NCBI GenBank assembly: GCA_030680835.1
Contig: JAUXUD010000015.1
Span: 1-64,000 of the forward strand
Length of the DNA stretch: 64,000 nt
Source of the DNA: Bacteroidota bacterium
GTDB lineage: Bacteria; Bacteroidota; Bacteroidia; UKL13-3
Direction of reading: 5' to 3'
The position numbers and the translations under genes were made by a program. This document shows positions 1 through 7,942 of this stretch, piece by piece; the first letter of the stretch is position 1, and each line of letters opens with the position of its first letter. The notes beneath the pieces were generated by a model. It had not been told where the DNA came from. It saw only the letters and a program-made list of their open reading frames with translations, and made no database searches.

Positions 1-138
1 TATTAAGGCATACAAGCACTGCCTGTCCCCTTGGGTGCTTCGCAGCTTGTCATAGGTTATGCAGGTGATGAACTTCCACTCAGCAGCAACCTCCAGCATC
101 CTGTAAGCCACATTCCCGAATTCGCTCCAAGTATTCAC
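1..138 (-). CDS. Partial hypothetical protein at left window edge
   Basis: Reading the reverse strand gives an uninterrupted 46-codon frame running off the left edge. It begins at a GTG directly after an in-frame TGA. The peptide starts V-N-T-W-S-E-F-G and continues with normal composition (EVAAEWKF, ITYDKLRS, QCLYALI), which looks like real protein rather than a random frame. The GC content is visibly higher than in the AT-rich genes further right. I do not recognise the family. It could be the N-terminus of a gene or a broken fragment of a mobile-element protein. The GTG start is a guess forced by the upstream stop. Confidence 0.4.
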   Translation of the reverse strand, partial: MNTWSEFGNVAYRMLEVAAEWKFITCITYDKLRSTQGDRQCLYALI

Positions 139-448
139 TCATTCAGAAAAGAGGCTTCCAGTCTGACGGTTGCTATTGTTTAGGCGAGCCGTGCTCGCAG
201 TTCCCGGCTACGAGTTTGTCATGGTTTTTGTTCAAAAACAACGCCAAACCCTTGTGTTTAAACATAGGTCGCTCCCGTACTTCGTACTCTGTGCTTCCAC
301 CGGGAACTGCACTCGCGGGAGGCTCGCAAGCACATCATACGCAATTTCATTGCACCTAATCTTCCCACTGCACGCTGAGGGCTCCTTTACCAATTGTTTA
401 TTAATTATCTGTATTTTCATTACATTTGAAATAATTAACAATCATATT
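139..448. other. Gene-free stretch with repeat and inverted repeat
   Basis: About 310 bases between the reverse fragment and the first small gene. It holds the left copy of a 93-bp repeat (299-391). It also holds an inverted repeat: gcagttcccgg at 197-207 is the exact complement of ccgggaactgc at 300-310. The GC content is clearly higher than in the adjacent genes. A long frame does cross this stretch into the 449 gene, but its composition is not protein-like and the ATG at 449 is the better start. Confidence 0.5.
299..391. repeat. 93-bp dispersed repeat, copy 1
   Basis: This 93-base block reappears at 2075-2167 in the same orientation with only two differences by my reading (one A/G and one C/T). 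It is GC-richer than its surroundings and contains short palindromic stretches around ccgggaactgc and gcgggaggctcgc. The two copies bracket three small same-strand genes. That would suit a cassette-array recombination site or a small non-autonomous mobile repeat. I could not match it to a named family. Confidence 0.85.
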
Positions 449-718
449 ATGAAACAATTAGACTTAAACACTCAATCTACAAGGCAACTTCTTGAACTTT
501 TACTTGGAATTATTTTAAGAAATGCTGTTGAATCTGGTTTAACAGATAAAGAAGCACAGGATATTTATGTAAAAATAACTCACGCAATTAATAAAAATTG
601 CAAGACTGACGACAAATTTGCAAGTCTTGTTAATGAAATATTAAATGGTTGGTCGATACCATTAATTAACCATTTTGGAGTATTTATTCAACCAAAGGTA
701 GTATTAGGTAAAAATTAA
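449..718 (+). CDS. Small hypothetical protein (89 aa)
   Basis: I start this gene at the ATG at 449 (MKQLDLNTQS) rather than the far upstream ATG at 170. The upstream part crosses the repeat and translates to non-protein-like sequence. The 89-residue product looks mainly helical (TRQLLELLLGIILRNAVESG, then a second helix around KEAQDIYVKITHAI) with a short hydrophobic tail. No signal peptide or catalytic motif is visible and I do not recognise a family. The gene lies 28 bp before the next gene on the same strand, so the two may be co-transcribed. A short helical protein beside a possible nucleic-acid reader could be an antitoxin or partner protein, but that is speculation. Confidence 0.6.
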   Translation: MKQLDLNTQSTRQLLELLLGIILRNAVESGLTDKEAQDIYVKITHAINKNCKTDDKFASLVNEILNGWSIPLINHFGVFIQPKVVLGKN

Positions 719-746
719 TTTTATTGATTGTAATTAACATAAGTTT

Positions 747-1259
747 ATGACAAAGTATTTTTCATTTATTTCTCATGATGAAGCTGATGAAAGAGATTAT
801 TTTTATTCGCAAATTCAGCTTCCTTCAAAACTTCTTTCAATTGGTTGGGGTAAAATCAACCCTATTAATAAGTCAAAAGAAGAAATTAAACATTTAATTG
901 AAACCTTTTATCCTGATTTCAGAGGTACTGTTAATCCTGATAATGGTGCAAAGTCACTTTCAATGTTCACTAATCTTAATATTGGTGATATTGTATTTAT
1001 AAGAGGTAAAGCCAAAATTCTTGATTCTGTTATTATTACAGGTAAACCGGTTTTTGATACTATTTTAAATGATGGTTATTTTTTAAAAATTCCTTTTAAA
1101 CCATTTTTTGAAAATATAAGAATGGAAATAAATACAGTGAATATTCATCAGGATATTTATAACGAGGTTATTTTTGATGGTGGAAGAACATTGGTTCTCA
1201 GGGAAATTGGAGAAATTGCTGCTAAAAAACTCTTGGGAAGTATTTTTGGTATCATGTAA
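747..1259 (+). CDS. Hypothetical protein with possible PUA/EVE-like fold
   Basis: A 170-residue soluble protein. Residues about 30-36 read LSIGWGK. Around 77-97 there is an alternating strand pattern with NIGDIVFIRGKAKILDSVII. A GW patch followed by a 'GD-V-hydrophobic-G' strand is typical of small PUA/EVE-like beta-barrels that read modified bases, often found at the N-terminus of Mrr/McrB-type restriction proteins. This is a fold-level resemblance seen by eye, not a confirmed family. No nuclease motif is visible. It follows the 89-aa gene by 28 bp. A structured inverted repeat follows its stop, as if ending a cassette. Confidence 0.55.
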   Translation: MTKYFSFISHDEADERDYFYSQIQLPSKLLSIGWGKINPINKSKEEIKHLIETFYPDFRGTVNPDNGAKSLSMFTNLNIGDIVFIRGKAKILDSVIITGKPVFDTILNDGYFLKIPFKPFFENIRMEINTVNIHQDIYNEVIFDGGRTLVLREIGEIAAKKLLGSIFGIM

Positions 1260-1291
1260 ATTTTCTTGAAACAATAAAAAAGGGCGCAAAG

Positions 1292-1381
1292 AAAGCGGGC
1301 TTGCACAACCACAATATTTTAAAAGCAAGGCTATACAAGCGTCCCTTCACTCCAGCCTTGCTTTTTACCATCGCCCGCTTT
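1292..1381. repeat. Nested perfect inverted repeats between small genes
   Basis: Outer arms aaagcgggc (1292-1300) and gcccgcttt (1373-1381) are exact complements. Inside them, arms aaaagcaaggct (1321-1332) and agccttgctttt (1354-1365) are also exact complements. The result is a two-tier hairpin of about 90 nt. A simple terminator needs only one stem and a T-run. The two-tier imperfect palindrome recalls folded single-strand recombination sites such as integron attC, but the canonical core heptamers are not evident. It separates the PUA-like gene from the peptidase gene. Confidence 0.7.
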
Positions 1382-1439
1382 TATGAAGGCTTTCTTTTTT
1401 ACTGTTTTTTCTTTTAAAACTATTTATTTTAGTATAAAA

Positions 1440-2015
1440 ATGAAACGTATGAAGACCCATGAAAAAAAGAGACTTTCGAATGCATATCACGAGGCTGGAC
1501 ACGCAATAGCTTGTTTGGAATTAGGCATCCCATTCAAAGAAATATCTATTATCCCTAATGACGATACCGTTGGGCGTGTATTACTGTGCGAATGTGAATT
1601 AGTCCGACAATTGGAAGAGGATGATACTTCAATAGTGCGTCTTGAGGCTGAAAAATATATCGTTGCTTTGTTAGCAGGGTTAGCAGCTCAAACAAAATTC
1701 GATAGCAGCTCAAACAGAAAAATGGCAGGACAGGACATCAGTGTAAGTATACAGATAGTTAACAAATTATTCACCAGCCATAAAGTTGGAGTATCATTTT
1801 ATAAATTTATGACGGCACAAACTGAATCCATGTTTGATGATTTTCCTTCAAACGAATATCCCGATGCTACCACTGAAACACATGACTTAGAAAGCGATGC
1901 TTGGAAAAATGTTGTGCTGCTTGTAAAAACAATTTTAGAAAAAGACAAATTGAATTTTGAGCAACTGATTGAATTATTTCCGGAATATGAAAAGAATTTT
2001 GAAAACCTCTTGTAA
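1440..2015 (+). CDS. Stand-alone M41 (FtsH-type) zinc peptidase-like protein
   Basis: The 191-residue product from the ATG at 1440 carries YHEAGHAIA at residues 16-24, the HExxH zinc site (His17, Glu18, His21) in the exact context of FtsH peptidases. It is followed by PFKEISIIPN (31-40), also FtsH-like, and by AGQDI (96-100), where Asp99 is the plausible third metal ligand. The AAA ATPase module and membrane segments of FtsH are missing, so this is a peptidase domain alone. An ATG at 1383 is in frame but adds a Phe-rich stretch overlapping the inverted repeat, so I prefer 1440. Its function is unknown. It could be a cassette-borne protease effector needing a partner for substrate delivery. 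Confidence 0.75.
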   Translation: MKRMKTHEKKRLSNAYHEAGHAIACLELGIPFKEISIIPNDDTVGRVLLCECELVRQLEEDDTSIVRLEAEKYIVALLAGLAAQTKFDSSSNRKMAGQDISVSIQIVNKLFTSHKVGVSFYKFMTAQTESMFDDFPSNEYPDATTETHDLESDAWKNVVLLVKTILEKDKLNFEQLIELFPEYEKNFENLL

Positions 2016-2074
2016 GCCAATAATACAGCCATCATTTTAGGTTGTTCCCGTTCTTATCAGAATTCTTCTCTTCA

Positions 2075-2167
2075 ACCGGGAACTGCACTCGCGGGAGGCT
2101 CGCAAGCACATCATACGCAATTTCATTGCACCTGATCTTCCCATTGCACGCTGAGGGCTCCTTTACC
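2075..2167. repeat. 93-bp dispersed repeat, copy 2
   Basis: Same-orientation copy of the block at 299-391, 91 of 93 bases identical by eye. It lies 59 bp after the peptidase gene stop and closes the three-gene array. The flanking sequence upstream is only loosely similar (ggtcgctcccgt versus ggttgttcccgt), so the conserved unit seems to begin at accggg. Confidence 0.85.
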
Positions 2168-2720
2168 TTCCCACCGCACTGTTTATAAGGCAGGCCGAAA
2201 ACAATCACTTCATCTTTTCACAAACAGCCAAAAGGAAAGCAAAGGTATCGGGCTTCCATTGTCTTTCTGCACGGTAAAGAAAAAGGAGCAAAAAGAAAAT
2301 TAAGAGGTAATCAGTTTATTACTACAGGCAAATATTCTTTTTTCATCTGAACGAATTGTATGTTATATTTTTGCCGCATTGATTTGCTAAAATTACCGGC
2401 AGATCGAGTGCTAACATACAGTGATTCTGAATGACATTCGTTTAGCATGGTTTACAGTATCTGTTTATGTTTTAGTTGCCATTGCTAAGAAGCAATTTAA
2501 ACTTGACCAAAGCCTTTACGAAATTCCAACTATTATGCTTTATGTACAAAAATGTAACTGAGCCCCTTAATGGTGATATTCTTCTGATAAGAGCGACAGT
2601 TGCTCCCGAATTGAGGTGGTATAGTTAACATCTTCTTCTTTTTTCGTGAAATGGCCTTAAAAATTCCTTCAATTCTTTATGCCTGGTATTATTAAATAAC
2701 TGTTAATTAAAATAGATTTT
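2168..2720. other. Gene-free stretch
   Basis: About 550 bases with no convincing coding frame. The first part (to about 2310) is purine-rich and contains short matches to typical Bacteroidota intergenic debris. The rest is AT-rich. I see no tRNA, no long hairpin and no repeat beyond the block ending at 2167. It separates the cassette-like array from the T9SS operon. Confidence 0.4.
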
Positions 2721-2750
2721 TTTGCCAAAATCACATAATTGTATTTTTTT
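2721..2750 (+). promoter_or_regulatory. Possible Bacteroidota-type promoter
   Basis: TTTG at 2721-2724 is followed after 17 bases by TATTTTTTT at 2742-2750. This approximates the Bacteroidota -33/-7 pattern TTTG-N19-TAnnTTTG. It lies about 31 bases before the ATG at 2782. It would drive the four-gene T9SS/outer-membrane run. The region is AT-rich, so a chance match is possible. Confidence 0.35.
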
Positions 2751-2781
2751 ACTTACATTCGCTTCAACTAAATAAAAGAAT

Positions 2782-4434
2782 ATGAAAAATTACACCCAAA
2801 ATCCTAAACACAAATTAAAATTAATTGTATCTAAATCACTTTTTTTAATTTCCTTGTTATTTATCAGTTATTCGAGCCATGCTGTTGAGTGGACTATAAC
2901 CTCAACAAATGGAACAACAGAGTTTTGTTGTGATAAAGAATATGAATTTACATTAACTAAAACCTCAGAAGGTTGCAATTGTGATGATGATTTAACAAGT
3001 ACAAACATTACAGTAAATGGAGGAACAACACAATCCATTTCGAAAACTAGTGATGAGATTTATTCATTTAAAGTTAAATTTAATTGTGTAGAAGGAAGAG
3101 TTTTTAATTCAGCTACTATTACGATTACATGTAATGTTACTACTTATAATAATGAAGAACCACCTGAACCTACTACCTCTGTTTGTACTGTATTGTATCA
3201 TACAAACAATAAAATTATCCCTCCATTAATTTTAGAAAATAAAGATTTTGGGATTGATTGTAATCGAACATCAGCATTTAATCTTAATGTGCCTATTAAA
3301 TCAGGATTAGTGAATCAATATTCCTATGTTATTACATATACAGGGGACTTTACTGGTTCAGGCACTTTGAATGTTGGTTCAGAAACAATTTCTGTAACAC
3401 CCCCAGATGGAACAAGTGGTGGTACAGTTACATTTGTTGCACATGATCCCAACGGTTGCCAAACTGATAAAACTGGAATTGTAACAATAAAAAGAAACAA
3501 ACCTGCTCAACCTGGAATTCCAGTTCCAGAAAATCATGACCCTAATTGTCCCGATAGAATTTGGTGTTTTAATTCTACTAATAATAGCTTTGATTTTAAT
3601 GTCCCAACGGTTGAAGGTGGAGTTGAATATGAAGTAACTACTGATTGTGGAACTGCTATAACAATTACACATCCCAGTTCTACGATAAATAAATTTCATA
3701 TTGTGATTGATCCGGCCTTAGCAACACTTACTTGTAACATTTGTGTTCGTGCAAGAAATATTTGTAATCTTTGGAGTGATATTATTTGTTACCCAATCAC
3801 ATTTACTTCAGAAAGTCCAGGAGCTACTACCTTCACTTTAGAAGATCCAAATAAAGCGTGGTGGATATGTTGCCCAACATTTGAGTTGCCAAGAGGAACA
3901 TTTACTATTCCGATTAATAATTGTACAGTTGAAACAAAAATAATAGGGCCTGATGGTCAAACTTTAGAGACTTCTACCGGAACAAATAGTTTTATGGGTT
4001 CATTTGGTGATTATACAGCTAATAACAACCAATCATATTATACTAATTATTGCAATCCATTTGTAACAGCAACGTTTACTGTTCAGGTAACACTAACCAA
4101 CTGTATTGGAACCAGAACCAGTTCGATAGGATTTACAACACTGCCCGGTAGCGATTCACGATGTGGTAATCAACAAAACAAGAGAAATCCAATAGGTAAT
4201 AAATCTGAAAATGTTGGAGAATTTAGGTTTAATGAAGAAGGCGATAATATTACTTTCCAATATAATTATTTTGAAGCCACTGAAATAGAAATTTTCACTA
4301 TAGATGGTAAATCATTGGGGAAAAGTAATTCGAGCATTATTAAATTTCGTAAACCTTATAATTACACGGGTTATCTTGTTGCCGTAATTAAAGGAGATAA
4401 TACAATAATTTCAAAAAAACTATTTATAAGGTAG
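2782..4434 (+). CDS. Secreted Cys-rich protein with T9SS type A sorting domain
   Basis: A 550-aa exported protein. The N-terminal segment KLIVSKSLFLISLLFISYSS followed by HAVEW is a signal peptide. The long middle is Thr/Asn/Cys-rich beta sequence with many paired cysteines, suggesting disulphide-stabilised Ig-like modules. The last about 75 residues (EFRFNEEGDNITFQY, IEIFTIDGKSLG, GYLVAVIKGD, KKLFIR) have the strand pattern of a Por_secre_tail/T9SS type A C-terminal domain. It is therefore predicted to be moved across the outer membrane and anchored or released there. It is first in a tight run (7 bp to the next gene). The ligand or role is unknown. It may be an adhesin or matrix protein. 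Confidence 0.8.
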   Translation: MKNYTQNPKHKLKLIVSKSLFLISLLFISYSSHAVEWTITSTNGTTEFCCDKEYEFTLTKTSEGCNCDDDLTSTNITVNGGTTQSISKTSDEIYSFKVKFNCVEGRVFNSATITITCNVTTYNNEEPPEPTTSVCTVLYHTNNKIIPPLILENKDFGIDCNRTSAFNLNVPIKSGLVNQYSYVITYTGDFTGSGTLNVGSETISVTPPDGTSGGTVTFVAHDPNGCQTDKTGIVTIKRNKPAQPGIPVPENHDPNCPDRIWCFNSTNNSFDFNVPTVEGGVEYEVTTDCGTAITITHPSSTINKFHIVIDPALATLTCNICVRARNICNLWSDIICYPITFTSESPGATTFTLEDPNKAWWICCPTFELPRGTFTIPINNCTVETKIIGPDGQTLETSTGTNSFMGSFGDYTANNNQSYYTNYCNPFVTATFTVQVTLTNCIGTRTSSIGFTTLPGSDSRCGNQQNKRNPIGNKSENVGEFRFNEEGDNITFQYNYFEATEIEIFTIDGKSLGKSNSSIIKFRKPYNYTGYLVAVIKGDNTIISKKLFIR

Positions 4435-4441
4435 TCACCTT

Positions 4442-6553
4442 ATGTATAAAAAGATTTGGATATTGATATACATAGTAGGATTGTCCATTTGCACCAGTGG
4501 ACAATCCTATTTATCTAACTATCAAATAAGTTACTCAGGGGATTATATTGTTAGCGGAACAAACGGTGTAATTACTAAATTTTTTAACCCGAATTTCAAA
4601 AACGATCTTAATAACACCTATCAACATACTTACAATTCAATATCAAATAATAAAGGAAATTTGATTCTTTTTACTGATGGGTATCGCATCTTTAATTCAA
4701 GCGGCGTTCTCCTTGAGGGCTCCCTTAAACCTAATTTAAACCAAAGTATACCTAACTCTGTTATTGCACCAATACCAAATTCAAATGATCGTTTTTTGAT
4801 AATTACTTCTGTGTACTTTAATAGAAAACTTTATTTTCAAGAAATAATATTAAATTCTGAAACGGGCATCGGAAAGGTAATAAAAACAGACTCTATCAAT
4901 AATTTTGTTCCATTTAATTTAGGACTATATCAACACTGTAATCCTAATAAAAAATGGCTGATCATGTATGAACAGTTTAGCTATAGGGCTTTAGCATATG
5001 AAATTAATGAAAATGGTATTAATTTAACTCCAATAATTTCTAATTTTTATGTGTTACCTAACGTTGAAAAGGCGAATTTAATTTTTAGTCCTGATTCAAA
5101 AAAAATATTAATAAATTTTATTACTAAAGAAATGCCTTTAACGGGTGAATGGTATATAATTAAATTTGATCAAAAAACGGGTTTATTTTATGATCCAGAA
5201 GGGATTATGGTAATAAAGAATAATAATAATAACATACACCCCCCATTTTTACCATGCTTTTCACCAAAAGGGCAATATGTTTATTTCAAAAACTTAAAAA
5301 TTACGCAGCCTAATAGCCCAATAGGTTATTCAGAGATTTCCAGATATAGCATAAAGAATAAAACTTTTGAATTGGTATATCAGTCTGCGATTGGAATGTA
5401 TTTATTTGAAAACTACATTTATTCAATTTCTCAAAATAATCTAACTTATCTGGCAGGTAATTCATGGTTTAAAGCAACAACGGGAAACCACTCTACGATT
5501 GAAAACGGCAGATATTTTGGGGTATTTGATGCCGACAACTCTGATGCTAAAAAAGTTGTAATAAAGGATTATTTATCCAAATCTGACACTGTATTAATCC
5601 GTTTAAACTATAGTAACCCTATCTTTAATTATAAACCTTTTGATGATGCCGATTTAAATATTTCAACTGCGTGTAAGGGCTCGCCTAGCATCATGAAAGT
5701 TAATACAAGTACTGAAATTGATGCCATAACCTGGGATTTTGGAGACGGCATTATTCAAAATGAGTTAGGCACTTCTGTTCAACATTATTATCGGGATACG
5801 GGTAATTTCTGTATTAAGTCAATAATATTTTCATGTGGACGAATAGATACTTTAAGGAAAGATATTTTTATTGAACAAGCACCTGATCTCAGTGGGTTTA
5901 AAGATACTGCCATTTGTACCGGGTCATTTATTATATTTTCAGTAAATGGAAATGGTAAAATTAAATGGAATAACGGAGACACAACTCCGATTATAAAAAC
6001 AGGTGCCGAGGGATTATATACTGTAACACTAAGTAATGCCTGCGGAATATTCCAAAAACAAGCTAGGGTTACATTAATTAAACCTTTTCAATCGATTCCA
6101 GAAAAAGAAATTATATTATGTAAGGAAAATGAATATTTAAGCCCTGTTCAAACAGCACCTAATTACACATGGAATACGAATGAATCTACCCGTGAGATTT
6201 TGGTAAGACAGCCAGGTAAATATTGGGTAAATATGGATAACGGTTGTTTTACAACTCAGGAGCAATTTATTGTTATCAAAAATGACAAACCTGGAAACAT
6301 TACTTTTCCAAATGCTGTTACTGTGAATGGAGATGGATTAAATGATGTCTGGCTACCCATTTTTATAAATATGGAAAGCGTAGAATTTAAGATTTATAGC
6401 CGTTGGGGAGAATTGTTATTTGATTCACCAGATGGAAAAACGCCATGGATACCGGAAAAATATGCTCATGGAGTATATTTTTATATGTGTAATTACAAAG
6501 AATTTTGCACTGAATCTAAGTTATCAAAGGGCAATGTAACAATACTTAAATAA
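4442..6553 (+). CDS. PKD-domain protein with T9SS type B (CHU_C) C-terminus
   Basis: A 703-aa secreted protein. The signal peptide is MYKKIWILIYIVGLSICTSG. The N-terminal half has propeller-like blades (FSPDSKKILINF, FSPKGQYVYFKN). A PKD domain around residues 425-475 shows ITWDFGDGI and HYYRDTGNFCIK. The C-terminus has FPNAVTVNGDGLNDVW and VEFKIYSRWGELLFDS, the hallmark of the gliding-motility-associated CHU_C/T9SS type B sorting domain. It is likely a large cell-surface protein, as in Flavobacteria gliding or adhesion loci. The next gene starts directly after its stop, which is consistent with the frequent pairing of type B cargo with an outer-membrane partner. Confidence 0.88.
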   Translation: MYKKIWILIYIVGLSICTSGQSYLSNYQISYSGDYIVSGTNGVITKFFNPNFKNDLNNTYQHTYNSISNNKGNLILFTDGYRIFNSSGVLLEGSLKPNLNQSIPNSVIAPIPNSNDRFLIITSVYFNRKLYFQEIILNSETGIGKVIKTDSINNFVPFNLGLYQHCNPNKKWLIMYEQFSYRALAYEINENGINLTPIISNFYVLPNVEKANLIFSPDSKKILINFITKEMPLTGEWYIIKFDQKTGLFYDPEGIMVIKNNNNNIHPPFLPCFSPKGQYVYFKNLKITQPNSPIGYSEISRYSIKNKTFELVYQSAIGMYLFENYIYSISQNNLTYLAGNSWFKATTGNHSTIENGRYFGVFDADNSDAKKVVIKDYLSKSDTVLIRLNYSNPIFNYKPFDDADLNISTACKGSPSIMKVNTSTEIDAITWDFGDGIIQNELGTSVQHYYRDTGNFCIKSIIFSCGRIDTLRKDIFIEQAPDLSGFKDTAICTGSFIIFSVNGNGKIKWNNGDTTPIIKTGAEGLYTVTLSNACGIFQKQARVTLIKPFQSIPEKEIILCKENEYLSPVQTAPNYTWNTNESTREILVRQPGKYWVNMDNGCFTTQEQFIVIKNDKPGNITFPNAVTVNGDGLNDVWLPIFINMESVEFKIYSRWGELLFDSPDGKTPWIPEKYAHGVYFYMCNYKEFCTESKLSKGNVTILK

Positions 6554-7141
6554 ATGAATAAGTTTAATTTACTGTTAATTTTTTCATTAATATTCAATGT
6601 TAACTCAAATGCTCAGTTTCAAAAAGAAACGCAATTGGTTGGTTTTGATTTTGATTTTGGTCAATCATTTAATCTTACCAATAATAATGAATCAGGATTA
6701 TTTCTAAACCCAACACTAAAATATGCTTATTTTTTAAAAAAGAACATAGCTGTGGGAATAAATTTAGATTTGGAATATTCTAGTGCATTCAATTTTAATT
6801 GGGCTGTAGGTCCGAATTTAATTATTACAATTCCATTTAAAGGGGATGCCTTTTTTGTGGAATCAGCTTACTCATTAAGTAGTAGTTCATACAAAACGAA
6901 TAATAAGGCAAAATTAATTTGGGCACAAAGAGAAAATAGGATTGAACTTGGTCCAGGATATATTTTGATGCTTTCAAAAGCAACTTTAATTCGAATTAGT
7001 ATGCCGATATCTTTTTCCTGGTATAATTTAAATGAGTCGGCAGGTATGTACCCCTTAAATTATAAATGGGTCACAGGAATAAATGCAAGTTTGAAGGCGG
7101 GGTTTTACTTCTTAATTTTACCAAAGAATGAAAAAAAGTAA
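6554..7141 (+). CDS. Outer-membrane beta-barrel protein
   Basis: 195 aa with a signal peptide (MNKFNLLLIFSLIFNVNSNA, then Q) and alternating amphipathic strands (NNESGLFLNPTLKYAYFL, IAVGINLDLEYSS, AFFVESAYSLSSSSY) ending in LKAGFYFLIL. This pattern fits a small 8-strand barrel of the OMP_b-brl type. The ATG is immediately after the stop of the T9SS type B gene. It may serve as outer-membrane anchor or partner for the preceding surface proteins. It is shorter than PorP/SprF (about 300 aa), so I do not call it that. Confidence 0.7.
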   Translation: MNKFNLLLIFSLIFNVNSNAQFQKETQLVGFDFDFGQSFNLTNNNESGLFLNPTLKYAYFLKKNIAVGINLDLEYSSAFNFNWAVGPNLIITIPFKGDAFFVESAYSLSSSSYKTNNKAKLIWAQRENRIELGPGYILMLSKATLIRISMPISFSWYNLNESAGMYPLNYKWVTGINASLKAGFYFLILPKNEKK

Positions 7142-7814
7142 ATTACTTTTAATTTCTTTTCTTTTTTTGTTTTTTGGACAAACTATGACCTATGGACAAA
7201 TAAAAAAGGGAACACTACTTGCGAATGGTGGTTTTATTTTCCAGTTTTCAAAAAAACAATCACATTTAGCCAATGATAAATTTTTTCAGGATGCTCTTGT
7301 AAAAAAGTCTCAAGTCTTAGATTATAATATTGAATTAGGCTTTGATCGTTTCTTTACAGACAAATGGTCTTCCGGGATTTCAATCATGCATGGATATTAC
7401 ACTTTTAGTGATTATTATTCTAAAATAGATAATCTGCAGATAGAAAGGGTTCATTCAATTAAAATCCGTGCTTTTAGTTATGGCACTAAATTTACAACAA
7501 ATCGTTATTTTGAATTTAAGCCGAATAATTATTTCTCAATAGGAGGATTTATTTCTTATTTTTACTATACATCTAATGAAAAATCACAAAGTGATTTTTT
7601 CACGGCAGTTCCAGATAAGTCCATACTTTCAAATAATTCTAACTCATTCGGATATTCAATTGGCTTATTGCCCGGATATTTGAAATGGGTTAATTCAAAA
7701 ATAGCTATACAGTTCCAATTACCAATATCATGGTCTTACCATAACAGACCAAATCAAAACACTGAAATAATTAATATTGGCTTATCAATTGGTATTAAGT
7801 ATATCATAAAATAA
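7128..7814 (+). CDS. Outer-membrane beta-barrel protein
   Basis: 228 aa. The signal peptide is KSKLLLISFLFLFFG followed by QTMTYGQ. Strand-rich barrel sequence follows: FDRFFTDKWSSGISIMHGYY, YFSIGGFISYFYYTS, SFGYSIGLLPGYLKWV, and a final strand IGLSIGIKYIIK ending in aromatic/hydrophobic residues. It overlaps the previous gene by 14 bp, so the two barrel proteins are translationally coupled. It is the last gene of the operon and is followed by a strong hairpin. Confidence 0.7.
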   Translation: MKKSKLLLISFLFLFFGQTMTYGQIKKGTLLANGGFIFQFSKKQSHLANDKFFQDALVKKSQVLDYNIELGFDRFFTDKWSSGISIMHGYYTFSDYYSKIDNLQIERVHSIKIRAFSYGTKFTTNRYFEFKPNNYFSIGGFISYFYYTSNEKSQSDFFTAVPDKSILSNNSNSFGYSIGLLPGYLKWVNSKIAIQFQLPISWSYHNRPNQNTEIINIGLSIGIKYIIK

Positions 7815-7908
7815 ATCTAATTAGTATTTTTCCTTAAATGTTTGCATGTTTTAAAATAAGTGTTGCATAAATATTTAATTTATAAATATTCAACTTATAA
7901 GAAAATAA

Positions 7909-7936
7909 AAAAGCTGTTCCAAATGGGACAGCTTTT
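7909..7936. terminator. Bidirectional terminator between convergent genes
   Basis: aaaagctgttcc (7909-7920) pairs with gggacagctttt (7925-7936), with one G-T pair and a 4-base loop. T-rich sequence follows on both strands. It sits between the forward barrel gene (stop 7814) and the reverse RadC-like gene (stop 7943), so it can end both transcripts. Confidence 0.85.
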
Positions 7937-7942
7937 CATTTT

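Noticed and set aside
170-448. N-terminal extension of the small gene at 449
   Set aside because: It crosses the 93-bp repeat and translates to non-protein-like sequence; the ATG at 449 gives a normal helical start.
1-2167. Calling the repeats integron attC sites
   Set aside because: Folded palindromes and array layout fit, but the conserved core heptamers are not visible and no integron integrase is in the window.
6554-7814. PorP/SprF partners of the T9SS type B protein
   Set aside because: They are about 200 aa rather than about 300 and do not show the PorP/SprF pattern; generic outer-membrane barrel is safer.
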